Assembly: GCF_026151205.1 (NCBI RefSeq)
Contig: NW_026971877.1
Location: 1-24,442 of the forward strand
Direction: 5' to 3'
Length of the DNA: 24,442 nucleotides
Source of the DNA: Bolinopsis microptera
Taxonomy: Eukaryota > Ctenophora > Tentaculata > Lobata > Bolinopsidae
Shown: positions 13,026 through 21,955 of the stretch, in pieces
How positions within the stretch are numbered: position 1 is the stretch's first letter
Layout: each line of letters opens with the position of its first letter
Translations under genes and position numbers: made by a program
Notes under the pieces: model-generated
Database searches by the model: none
What the model was told of the DNA's origin: nothing
Seen by the model: the letters and a program-made list of their open reading frames with translations, nothing else

Positions 13026-13184
13026 TTATCTGGTCAGGAAGTTGTACCCTTTGCCCTGGAAAGTCCCCCGTGGGTTGTCCAGGGTATAGCCCTCTGGAAT
13101 GTTTTCCCTTTTCCTAACAATAGTCCTGGGAACATGTTTCTGTTGTTGGTGAACAAAAAATAACCCGTAAAACTTGAAAGCAGA
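13026..13184 (-). other. Unassigned open segment with possible splice acceptor
   Basis: A minus-strand frame of 52 codons is open between a TAA and the TAA at 13,026-13,028. A T-rich run followed by CACCAACAACAG ends at 13,140 and could serve as an acceptor, which would leave 37 residues containing NIPEGYTLDNPRGTFQGKG. The peptide is varied and hydrophilic, and looks more like protein than the surrounding shadows. An overlapping frame on the same strand is also open over most of it, so the frame is not certain. I recognise no family. Confidence 0.18.
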
Positions 13185-13496
13185 TTATTGGGTTTTATAA
13201 ACAGGTTTTTTAAATATAATTCTTGTCATTTTTCAGTAAATTTAATTATAACATTGATAATGCTGGTTTTATCAGCCCAATTGCGTTTTACCCAATTGCT
13301 CTGTCAAAATTATTAAGTAGTTAGTAAATGAAATAAGTATGTAAAACGTTTAATCAGTTGCAGTAAGCAACGCCTGGCCTTGGATTGTTACTAAAGATTC
13401 TGTGTACTAAAATAAACATGTAAAAGGATAAACTAATTAACCTGAAAAGTAATTATAAGTATAATACTTGAAATGTAAATAATAAGTATTAATTAC

Positions 13497-13613
13497 CTGA
13501 AAGTACTGTGTTTGCTGGAAACTCTCCTCGGTCCCCCATCCTTGAACTTTGGACCGTTTCTCCCATTCTTTCTCTTGCAGCTCGGCCCAGCCAACTCCTT
13601 ACATTCTGTACCG
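13497..13613 (-). other. Possible 117-bp exon with acceptor and donor-like borders
   Basis: On the minus strand CTGCTGCCATCTCAG (acceptor-like) precedes this 117-base stretch, and CAG|GTAATT (donor-like) follows it. Two of the three frames are open across it, so the reading frame cannot be chosen. A competing signal lies on the plus strand: CTTTCTCTTGCAG ends at 13,580, a good acceptor in the opposite direction. Either strand, or neither, could be transcribed. No homology recognised. Confidence 0.15.
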
Positions 13614-13825
13614 CTGAGATGGCAGCAGTCACATAAACATTTGATGTGATAAAGATTTTAAATATTTCAACTGTGCAAGTTTTTTTGAAATTTTAGCAAC
13701 GTTTTTTACGTGTACTTCTACGACGCCATATGTATCAATAACTATAAAAGTGCAAGAAGCTATTTAAAAATGAAATAACCATTTTTTAGTTCCCACACAA
13801 AATGCTGACAATTAATTTCAAAAAC

Positions 13826-14056
13826 TCACATTTCCCTCGTTAGGCGAATCTGAACCATGAAAAGTTTTTCCTCCTGGAATCTGATAATCCAGGAAAAAGT
13901 TTTTGCCACAATAAACAGTTGTTTCGGTGTTTGTGGGTCACGGTAAACTGGTTTCAACTTCTGTCCCCTTTGGTCGAAAAGAAAGGGTCTAGGAATAACT
14001 TTGTTCTTTTTAACCACTTGTTTATGCCTCAACCCTGGGGGTTTATTAATAAACAT
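13826..14056 (-). other. Unassigned open frame (76 aa), possible exon at 13,830-14,034
   Basis: This minus-strand frame begins MFINKPPGLRHKQ and ends at a TGA at 13,826. Inside it, CCCCCAG (acceptor-like) at 14,035-14,041 and GTGAGT (a strong donor match) at 13,824-13,829 bracket 205 bases that stay open. The peptide is basic, with aromatic residues (PVYRDPQTPKQLF, then TFSWIIRFQEEKLF). It has balanced composition and no known motif, and no transmembrane segment long enough to call. It is the best exon candidate in the window on signal quality. It could equally be a transposon remnant. An imperfect palindrome lies within it. Confidence 0.25.
13861..13905. repeat. Imperfect palindrome, TCCTGGA core
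   Basis: TCCTGGA at 13,873-13,879 pairs with TCCAGGA at 13,889-13,895 across a 9-base loop. After a two-base bulge, the flanking T run and A run extend the pairing. It lies within the open frame at 13,826-14,056. Confidence 0.55.
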
Positions 14057-14275
14057 TTATAGATAATTTAAAAAATAGTACGAGCCAAGGTGTGCAAGCT
14101 ACATATTAAGTCAAGAAATGTGACCCTTGAGGGTCAGCTGAGGGTTTTTCACGACGCCCAACTTAGGGTTTTACTTATTGCATGATAGAATCTCTTCGTG
14201 TCTACAAAATACAAAATAAGTTGTGGGGTGACTTGAGATTGGTGTCCTTAAATAAACGGAAATGTGACCTAATAC

Positions 14276-14346
14276 CTTGGATTGGTTCCACACGGCGCCC
14301 GTGAACTTCCATTATTGTTCCGTTGCAGCTCACTCACACAGTGGGA
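14276..14346 (-). other. Possible 71-bp exon, single open frame
   Basis: On the minus strand GTGTTTAATTTCAG (acceptor-like) ends at 14,347, and CCAAG|GTATT (donor-like) follows at 14,276. Only one of three frames is open across the 71 bases, reading SHCVSELQRNNNGSSRAPCG. Its phase would not join cleanly to the candidate at 13,830-14,034 (the junction gives an early stop), but indel errors could account for that. It contains one of the GGCGCCC motifs. No family recognised. Confidence 0.13.
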
Positions 14347-14710
14347 CTGAAATTAAACACTGTTGTGTGTTCCCACCTTTCTCCAATGTGAACTTTTCTT
14401 CCCGGATCAAACAACTTAATAACCCTCATTTTTGAATGGAAAGGTTATTTCCAAAATTTAATATATAGACTTTAATATATCGTAAAAATTAGCATGAAAA
14501 ACCAAAAACATCGAAAATCGGATGGGGGAGGACCGTGGGTTGGCGCCCGGCAAGTAATTTTGTCTTAAAACCACGCGCTTCAGCTACAGGAAAAACTCAC
14601 GTTACCAAGCGCGCGGCGCCCCGCGCTTGGGGTGATTTTAAAAACAAATAATGTAAGTAGTTTTACAGGTCCGCGTTAGGAAAATCAACGTTTCGGCGAC
14701 ACCGGCGCCC
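14294..14710. other. CpG-rich patch with four GGCGCCC motifs
   Basis: The 7-mer GGCGCCC occurs at 14,294-14,300, 14,542-14,548, 14,615-14,621 and 14,704-14,710, in an otherwise AT-rich neighbourhood, with many other CpG sites at 14,560-14,740. It could be a small CpG-island promoter, an element terminus or a degraded repeat. There is no TATA-like signal or open frame that would fix a direction. Confidence 0.4.
14605..14630. repeat. Perfect 9-bp GC-rich hairpin
   Basis: CCAAGCGCG at 14,605-14,613 and CGCGCTTGG at 14,622-14,630 are exact reverse complements around an 8-base loop that contains GGCGCCC. It is not followed by a T run, so it does not look like a bacterial-type terminator. Confidence 0.7.
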
Positions 14711-15193
14711 CTCTGTTCCAAGTTTTACCCCGCGATTTTTTGATTTTGTTTCCCTTGTGATAAAAACATAACGAATACAACAAAGGAAAAACTTGAAATC
14801 ACACATTGAATTTAATTAAACAAATTAATCAAAAACACATTAAATTAAAACCTCGAATCCAAACATCTTTTTATGCAAAACTGAGCGAAAAAAAAAATAT
14901 TATGTCCATTGAAAATTTTGGTATACTTTACTTCCTTTTGGAAGAAAGCACCATATTTATAACAAATTATTACTATAAATTTTTATTACCAATCTCTTTT
15001 TTCTCAATATAACTTCTTCAATCATTAATGGGAAAGGGTTCCAAGTTACAGGAAGAATTTAAACACAAATAAAATTTCCGGGTCCCCCCTTTCCCTAAAC
15101 CACAAAAAAAAACCCCTAAAAAATCAAAATTAGCACATGATAATCCCAATAATATTGGATTAGAAAACCGTACAAACTGAATAATGGAAAATA

Positions 15194-15261
15194 AGATGCA
15201 GCATTAAAATTTAAATAAAGGTTTGTCGGTCCGCAGGTTTCATATCAAGTAGATGCAGCAT
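15194..15261 (+). repeat. 11-bp direct repeat AGATGCAGCAT
   Basis: AGATGCAGCAT occurs at 15,194-15,204 and again at 15,251-15,261, 57 bases apart start to start. It sits at the left edge of the GC-richer island. It is too short to call a target-site duplication. Confidence 0.45.
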
Positions 15262-15299
15262 CTTATACCAGCAAATCTGCTCGTAAGAAAGCTTTTGTG

Positions 15300-15494
15300 T
15301 TACGACGCCCAACCAGGCATGTTGGGGGGTTCCTTAGCCACCATCCCCATCTCACGAATTAGAGGTGACCCATCTTTATTGAGGAACAAAATCCCAAATC
15401 CCACGTTCTCAGAAGCGGTTCTTAAGCGGGACATGATTGGGACCCAATTGGTAAGATAACCCCATGGTGGAAATCCATTGCGCAACCCAATCAC
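15300..15494 (-). other. Unassigned open frame (64 aa)
   Basis: On the minus strand this frame starts MIGLRNGFPPWGYLTNW and ends with TAA at 15,300. Just upstream TATCCCCCTCCAG gives an acceptor-like signal near 15,500, so it could be an exon; no good donor is seen before the stop. The composition is varied. An overlapping plus-strand frame at 15,253-15,459 is also open. The family is not recognised and the coding status is undecided. Confidence 0.18.
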
Positions 15495-15522
15495 ACCTCC
15501 TGGAGGGGGATACTAAACGTTT

Positions 15523-15546
15523 GCGGAGGAGGCCAAAAGCCTCCGC
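15523..15546. repeat. Short GC-rich hairpin
   Basis: GCGGAGG at 15,523-15,529 pairs with CCTCCGC at 15,540-15,546. An alternative, GGAGGC/GCCTCC with a 5-base loop, overlaps it. Confidence 0.6.
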
Positions 15547-16222
15547 GGGAAGGAAGGGGCCGGCCACCCAATATGCAAGTGGTTTGCGTTAGCGGCTGGG
15601 TTTAGAAATTTGTGCTTCATAGGCAGATTCCTCCCGTTTCCAACTGCAGGCCCTTGGAAGTTTGAGACTCCGTGTTTTGGGACACGTAATTTGGGATTGT
15701 ACAAGCGTGTTACTTTGAATCAGCAGGACAGAAGGAAAGGGAATTGGGCGATGGCCCACTTTGCAAGAAGCTCGGAGTTGTTTTTCCACTCAAGCGCTGT
15801 AAGCACTAAGTTTGGTGAGTTTCAGTAACCCCAGGCCGCCCGTGGCGCAAGACCTCTGCGATTCCCACCCTCCCCTCGTGGTCCCAAACAAACACAGCAA
15901 CCGCAAGCGGTTAAACTGGACCCGGGATACACTGGTGTGTTTTGGCAAGTGCAATTGTGTTTCCAGCCCCATGCGTTTTAACAAGGTTATCCCTGTCCCT
16001 GGGGGCCCGCCCCATCACGGAACTCCCTCCATCTACTCCCAGCCCAAACTTAAACCTGGCCATAACATCAAGCAAGAAACCACAGATTCAAAACCCCCAT
16101 AATTATCATCACCAGCACAACCCAGATCCCCTCTGAGAGCAGCTTTCAGTAACTTTTTGGTTGTCGTGATGTTTAGTGAAGGATTGCTTGCCTGCTTTCT
16201 CTACAACCCACCTGTCCACCTT

Positions 16223-16249
16223 CCTTCTTCCCCACCTCCTCCTCCCCAG
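16223..16249 (+). other. Pyrimidine tract with acceptor-like CCAG
   Basis: A C/T-rich tract interrupted by a single A ends in CCCCAG at 16,249, matching a vertebrate splice acceptor in form. No recognised exon follows. The tract may simply be low-complexity pyrimidine sequence. Confidence 0.2.
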
Positions 16250-16486
16250 TTCCTTCCTCCTAAATCAGCCCCCAGTAAACTGGGATTTAGCTTGCTCTTT
16301 CCCTTGTTTAAACTTTGAAACGCCTCGTTCAACTGTACGATCAAGATGTAATTGCCCCAGTGTTAGGGATATGTTTTGGGATAGGGCGGTCCAATGTTTG
16401 CGCTAGACGGGAGGTAGAGGCGTTTTTAGGGTCCCCTACTCTCCCCTTTAAACTATCACTTCCCGGCTAACTTTGAGGTTCCCCCC

Positions 16487-16504
16487 CTGGTGTCGAACCC
16501 AGGT
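16487..16504 (-). other. tRNA T-arm-like (B-box-like) motif
   Basis: On the minus strand CCTGGGTTCGACACCAGG contains GGTTCGA, the core of a polymerase III B box, and near-pairing arms. Flanking sequence does not fold into a complete tRNA cloverleaf by eye: I could not place a D arm or an acceptor stem. It could mark a tRNA-derived SINE fragment or be chance. Confidence 0.2.
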
Positions 16505-16646
16505 AAGCCCCCAGATTACCACCTCCGTAACACACTCTCACTCTTTACCAGGCTGTTATCCAACACTAGTGTGGCTTGCTGGCGCTGCTTCACAACACGT
16601 AACAACGGAGAGTCCGGGTGTGTGCGCGGCCGATTCCATTGACAGG

Positions 16647-16662
16647 GCGGGGTTTACCCCGC
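16647..16662. repeat. GCGGGG/CCCCGC hairpin
   Basis: Six perfect pairs around a TTTA loop inside the CpG-rich island. Confidence 0.6.
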
Positions 16663-16949
16663 GGGCGAACTTCTCACCAAGTGCCAAACGCGATGAGCGT
16701 GGCTTTGCAATTTTCTTGTCCATGTTTTAGTACATTCCTCCAGGAGTAAGTTTTCCAGTCCAGGCTGATTTCATCCAGGCGCTGGGTAGCCAAACCTTCT
16801 TGAGGACCTTTATCGCTTCAGCAACTGCATGGTAAGGGAGATGGTGGGAACCCGGTTTGATGTAGGTTTTTTTATCAAGTCCAACTGCTGCTTCACGCCC
16901 CACGCCCCATACCTTTCCTTTGGAATATAAAATCACGGTCCAGCCTCCC

Positions 16950-18430
16950 CAAACAAATATTAAATATAATAATTTCCTTTCCCATTCTTTGATTTTTATT
17001 TTCAGTTTTTTACTAAATTGAATTTTTTTTAAAATTAAACCATTTTTGCGTGTAATACATTTTTAACCAATAATTAGAAAATTTTTGTGGACCAAAGCAT
17101 TTTTTTGTTTTTCTGGAAAAAAAATATAGCTAATAGTGGGAAATTTCCATTTTAAAGGTAAACAATTTTCGTTGAAAAAGCAATTACAAAATACAATTAT
17201 ATTATTGTTTTTCCCAAAACCCCTTGAACAATAAAACCATTTTTCATCGAAATATTCAAATAAGTTTTTCCCTTTAAAATATCAATTTCCATTAAAATTT
17301 TTCCCATAAAAACTTTTTAATAAAATTTTTTTGCCATTGTGGGGGAACAAACTTTTCATTGCAAGTCGTAGGGCTAAACAAGGGGAAACAAAACACAAGG
17401 CTGATATTTTTTAAAAAACGTAAAAAAGAATTCCTTCATTTTTTTTCCACTGGGAGGTAACCCTTTTAACTGGCCCAAAAAGAATGTTAGGGGGATAATT
17501 TAAAAACCTTATCAACCCTTTTTTGGGTGAGATTAAAAAAAGCTAAAAAAGATTAAAAAAACAAAAATCCTAAAAAAACGGGTTTTGGAACCACGTCATC
17601 AATAAAAAACTTAGTTTTGCATAACCTATCAAAAAAAATACAATGAAAAATTCCCATAAAATGTGAAGTTAATGGAGGAAAAAAGGGCAATAACCCGGAT
17701 ATGCCCAATATCAACAGGAAAATAATTAATCCCAACTAACCTTTACGGTCCCCATAAGGAATTGAAGCATTACAATACGATGCAATCGTAAAATCCCGAT
17801 GTATGTTTAAAGAAAAAAACCGTTCTTAAATTTAGAAAAAATCTTAACTTTAGAAAGTAATAACAAGATATTATCTAAGAATAAGAAAGACAGCTTCTGG
17901 TACCCATATCCCCAATAAACCCCGGTTTTTGCTTTCCCTCATCCGGGTTTTTTTAACACTCCATAAACTTTTCCGTCCTCAATCCCAAAAAGGATCAGGG
18001 TCGGATTTCCGGCCTGGTTTTTTAAACCTCCGGCCAGGAATCTTTTTCTAGCGGGAAACCTGCAGGGATTCTCCAGAAAAAGAACTCATTTGACCATAGC
18101 TTTTTTTAACCTCCCCTCCTCAAAACCCCTCGTTCGTGGCAGGCTTTAACCCCCTCTTCCAAAAAGTTTCAATGTGCATGTACTGGGGGGAAAACAATTT
18201 TTTGTTTTTAAACATTTTGTGAAAAAAATAATAATAATAAAATTGATGGGTTCTTAAACTCTGATATTAAAGTGACCCCTTAAAGTCCTTTAAAATACTC
18301 CACTAAGTATGGCAAATGAACTATATTTGGCCCCCAAATACTAAAGATTTCAAATAAAAAAGGGAAAGACCCTAAACCAAACCAAAACAAAACTACCATT
18401 TTTTAAACTCTAAAAAACTGCCACTATGAC
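16950..18430. other. AT-rich sequence, nothing assignable
   Basis: AT-rich DNA with recurrent CCATTTT and TTTTCRTYGAAA-like words at about 17,035-17,300 (for example near 17,168 and 17,240) and a short ATA microsatellite at 18,228-18,240. It might be a degenerate element built from short palindromic words. No gene or RNA seen. Confidence 0.4.
18228..18240 (+). repeat. Short (AAT)n microsatellite
   Basis: Four tandem ATA/AAT units in AT-rich DNA. Confidence 0.6.
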
Positions 18431-18479
18431 AAACTCTAAATCAGTAAAAAATTACCCATTAAAGGGGGGGGGGGGTGGG

Positions 18480-18713
18480 CATGTCCCCCCCCTTCCAATG
18501 TCTTCCCAAATGTCCCCCTTTTTTCCCCCCTTTTTTTTTGAAAAAAAAGGGTGCAAGGACATGTTCCCCCCGGGGAAACCCAAAATTGGGGAACCCCTTG
18601 GAAAACAAAAGCTTTTTTTTTAAACATTGGAAAAACCAAAGGGAACCCTTGGAGACAAAACCCCCTTTTTTTTTGGGGACATTTGGGGGACATTGGGAAC
18701 ACTGGGGGACGTG
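18480..18713. repeat. Inverted pair of GGGGACATT-type minisatellite units
   Basis: The left arm (18,480-18,518) on the minus strand reads GGGGGACATTTGGG, then ACATTGG, then GGGGGGGACATG. The right arm (18,675-18,713) on the plus strand reads GGGGACATTTGGG, then GACATTGG, then GGGGGACGTG. The same three blocks appear in the same order with small indels, separated by about 156 bases of homopolymer-rich spacer. The spacer itself does not continue the symmetry. The word GGGACATTGGG is typical of avian microchromosome minisatellites as I know them; the match is by eye. Confidence 0.6.
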
Positions 18714-18719
18714 AAATGT

Positions 18720-21700
18720 AAAAAAATTGGGGGAAAAGGAGGAACCCCAGGAGGAAGGATGAACCCCCCGGGGGAGGAAACCCGGAAGGAGAAAAAGGAG
18801 GAGGATGAGGGCCCCCCAGGAGGAGGACCCAGGGAAAAAAGGGACTGGAAAGGAGGAAATAGAAAAGAGGAGGACTGGAGGAAATAAAAATAAGGAAAGG
18901 AAAGGCTTTTAGGAGGAATGGCTTAAGGAGGAAGGCTTTTGGGGGGGGAATTTGGCCCCCGGAAGGAAAAGAACTGGGGGGGGAAAACCTAGGAGGAGGA
19001 GGAAACCCCCCCGGGGGGGGGAGGAAACCCGGAAAGGAGGTCCAGGAGGAAGGAAAGGGGGGGGAACCCCCCGGAAGGGGGGGAAAACCCGGGAAAGGGA
19101 CTGAGGAGGACAGAGGAAAAGAGGAAAAGGAAACTGGGATACTGAGGAAGGAAGCCCTGAGGAGGGGGACCCCGAGGAGGAAATACTGAAAAAGGGAGGA
19201 GGGAAGAAGGAAATGGGGGGGGGAAGGGGAAAGGGGAAAAAGGGGGGAACCCTAGGGGGATGAGGACCCCCGAGGAAAAGGAAACCCCCCCGGAGGAAAA
19301 AAGGGAAGGAGGAAGGGCCCCAGGAGGAACGAAAAAGGGGGAAAAGGAAAAGAGGAGAACTGGGGGAAGGAGGAAAAGGGGAGGAAACTGGAAATAGGGG
19401 AAAGGAGGGGGGGAAAAAAAAATGGAGGAGGAACTGGGAGAAAAAAAAGACTGAACGAAAGGATGGAGGAGGAGGGCGAGGAGGAAAGGAAACCCCGAAG
19501 GAAAGATAAAAAAGGAGGAAGACCCCCCGGATGGGGAAGGAACGAGGGGGAAGAAAGGGGGCCCCGAGGGGAAGGGACCGAGGGGGGATGGGCTTGGGGG
19601 AAAAATGGCTGAGAAAGGGAAACTGAGAGGGGGGAGGAGGAGGGAGGGAAGGAGGGAAAAGGAAAGGGGAGGAAAAGGAAAAAGGGGGGAAAAGGGAAAA
19701 AAAGGAGGAGTAGGGAAAAAAGGGAAAGGAAGGGAAACCTAGGGAAGGAAGGAAAGGAAAAGAAAAGGGAGGACTCAGGGGAAGGAGGAGGGGGGAAAAA
19801 CCCCAAGAGGGGCTGAGGAGGACTGGGGAAGGGGAGGGAAACTGGGGATAAATGGGGGGGGAAAGGATGAAGGAGAGAAAATGAGAGGAAGAAAAGGAAA
19901 AAAAGTGGAGGGACAGGAGGAGGGAAAAGACCCCCCCGGAAAGGGGACTCAGGAGGGAAACTTTATGAGAAGGGAAAAAAAGGAGGAAAGGGGCGAGGAG
20001 GAGGAAAAGGAGGGAAACTGAATAGGAGGAGGAAAAAGGGGGAAAATGGGGGGGGGACCTGAAAGGAAGGGGGAAAAGGGAAAAACCCCGAAAAAAGGGA
20101 AGGGGGAGGGGCTGAGGAAAAAGAGGAAAAAAAGAAGGAGGAAGGAAAAAAAAAAGGAGGGGAAAAGGAAAACCCAGGAGGGGAAAGGGGCTGAAAGAAA
20201 GGAAGGGGTGAAAGGGAAAAAAGGAAAATGGGAGGGGGGAGGGGGCGAGGGGGAAAGGGGGGGTGGGGGGGAGGAAAGGAGAAAGGACGAGGAGGAGAAA
20301 AGGGGGAGGAAAACCCAAGGAAAAGGGGGGGACCCCCGGGGGGGAGGACCTCCCGGAAAGGGGGGGGGGGGGGGGAGGACTCAGGGAGGGGAGGACCCCA
20401 GAGAAACTGGGAGGAGGAAGGAGAAAGGGTGAAAAAGGAAGGGAGGAGGGGGGGAAAAAAAGGAGAAAAAAGGACTGAGGGGGGGGGAGGACCTGAGGGG
20501 AAAAACGAGGGGGTACTGAAAAGGGAAAATGGTGGGAAGAAAAAAAGGGGGGGGAGGGATGGGTTTGAGGAGGATGGCTGAAAAGGAAAAAAATGGCCCC
20601 GGAGGAATTACTGAAAAAGGGACGAAAAGGGGAAAAAGAAGGGGGAGGAAAAAAGGACTGAGGGAGGAGGAAAGGGGAGGAAAACCCCGGAGGGGGGACC
20701 CCCCCCCGGGGGGGGAAAGGGACGGGGGGGGAAGGAAGGAGGGGAGGAAAAAAAGGGGGGAAGGGGGAAAAAAGGGGGGAAAAAAGGAGGAGGGGGGAAA
20801 CCTGGAGGAAAAGGAAAAAAGGGAAAAAGGGAAAAACCCCAAAAAAAGGAGGAGGAAAAAAAACCAGGGGGAGGAAGGAAGGACCCCCAAAAGGGGGGAA
20901 ACTCAGGGGGGAGGAAAAAGGAAAGGGGGGGAAATTAGAAAAAGGAACGAAGGAAGGACTGAAAAGGGAGGGGCCGAGGAAATACTGGGAGGGGTGACCC
21001 GAGGAATGGGAGGGGGGGGAAAAGGAAAGAAAAACTGAGGAAAGGGAAAAAAGGAGAAGGTGGGGGAAAAAAAGGAAAAAAATGACCCCGGAGGAGGACC
21101 CCAGGAGGGAAAAATTGGAGGAAATGAAAAAGGAGGGGGGACTGAGGAGGAGGGGAAAAAAAGGGGAATGAAAAAAGGAGGAAGGAAAAAAGGGGGGGAA
21201 ATTTGGGGGGGGGGAAAAATGAGGGGGAAGGAAAAGGAAACTGACGAGGAAGGATTTGGGAAGGAGGACCCGAGGACTGAGGAGAAAGAAAGGGGAGGAA
21301 AGAAGAGGAGGGAAAAAGGCCCCCCTGAGGAGGAGGCTGAAAGAGGAGATGAATGAAGGGGAAAAAAGGAGGAGGAGGAAAACTGGGAGGAAAATGGGTG
21401 AGAGGGGGAGGAAGAAGGGGCTAAGGAGGAAAACACTCCCCGGAAAGGAAAACCCCCAGGAGGAGGGGGGGGACCCCAAGAAAAGGAGGAACTCCAGGGG
21501 AACTCCCCCGGAGAAAATGAAAGGAAAGGGGAGGAAAAAGGGTGTAGGTAGGAGGAGGGGGGACTAAGGGAAAGGATGGGGAAAAATGAAGGGAGGAGGA
21601 ACTGAGGAGTAAAATGAGGAGTAAAAGGGAGGAAAAGGCTGAGGGGATGGCTGGGAGGAGGTTTTGGGGGAGGATGGCTGGAGGAGAAAAGACCCGAGGA

Positions 21701-21955
21701 GGAATACTGAGGAGGTGAACTTGGAGAAGGAAAAAGGGGGGAAAGGAGGGGAAAAGGGAAAAAAAAAACGGAAGGGGGAAGGGGGAAGGATACCCAGGGG
21801 AAGGGAAACCCAGGAAAAGGAAGGACTCAGGAACGAGGGGGAGAACGACTGAAAAAGGAAAAGGAGAACAAAATGAGGAGGAGAAAAAGACTGAGGAGGA
21901 ACCCCGGGGGGGGAAAGGGAAGGAAAGGAAAGGGGGAGGAAAAAGGGGGGGGGGA
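18720..21955 (+). repeat. GA-rich polypurine minisatellite, about 3.2 kb
   Basis: The plus strand is nearly all G and A, broken by short CT, CC or CCCC inserts. A degenerate core CTGAGGAGGA recurs, often with GACCCCGGAGGA or AATACTGAGGAGG variants (clear examples at about 19,157, 19,810, 21,600 and 21,690-21,715), as does GAGGATGGCTG (about 20,571 and 21,671). The absence of pyrimidines removes stop codons from the complement, so an 856-codon open frame of S, P, F and L runs along the minus strand at 18,909-21,479; this is an artefact of composition. Unit length cannot be fixed by eye because of indels. Confidence 0.85.

Larger units (their letters stand above)
15250..16950. other. Unassigned GC/CpG-richer complex island
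   Basis: About 1.7 kb of well-behaved, high-complexity sequence with frequent CpG and few long homopolymers, flanked on both sides by AT-rich DNA. Mixed-composition open segments occur on both strands (minus at 15,300-15,494 and 15,589-15,789; plus at 15,610-15,828 and 16,473-16,730), but none is long and none is recognised. It has a 6-7 bp hairpin at 15,523-15,546, another at 16,647-16,662, a pyrimidine-rich acceptor-like stretch ending at 16,249, and a tRNA T-arm-like box near 16,491-16,504. It may be a transposable element, a gene fragment or an insertion. I see no LTR pair or terminal inverted repeats that would decide. Confidence 0.4.
11600..18430. other. Ordinary-complexity, mostly AT-rich segment
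   Basis: From about 11,700 the run-length texture changes sharply to normal mixed sequence, which lasts until the minisatellite complex at 18,430. It is AT-rich overall, with a CpG-rich patch at 14.3-14.7 kb and a GC- and CpG-richer island at 15.25-16.95 kb. The sub-features supported here are listed separately. Between them I see no recognisable repeat family, LTR pair, tRNA or rRNA. The stretch 16,950-18,430 is AT-rich with nothing assignable. Confidence 0.6.

Noticed and set aside
14541-14549. TGGCGCCCG resembling the start of a retroviral lysine-tRNA primer-binding site
   Set aside because: The match stops after nine bases, no LTR pair is visible on either side, and GGCGCCC recurs three more times nearby, so it is better explained as part of the CpG-rich patch.
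18909-21479. 856-codon open frame on the minus strand (S, P, F, L-rich)
   Set aside because: It is the complement of a near-pure purine tract, which cannot encode stop codons. Other frames are also open, and the product is low-complexity with no domain.
20046-21567. Several plus-strand open frames rich in G, K, R and E
   Set aside because: They are direct translations of the GA minisatellite in overlapping frames, with no non-repetitive segment.
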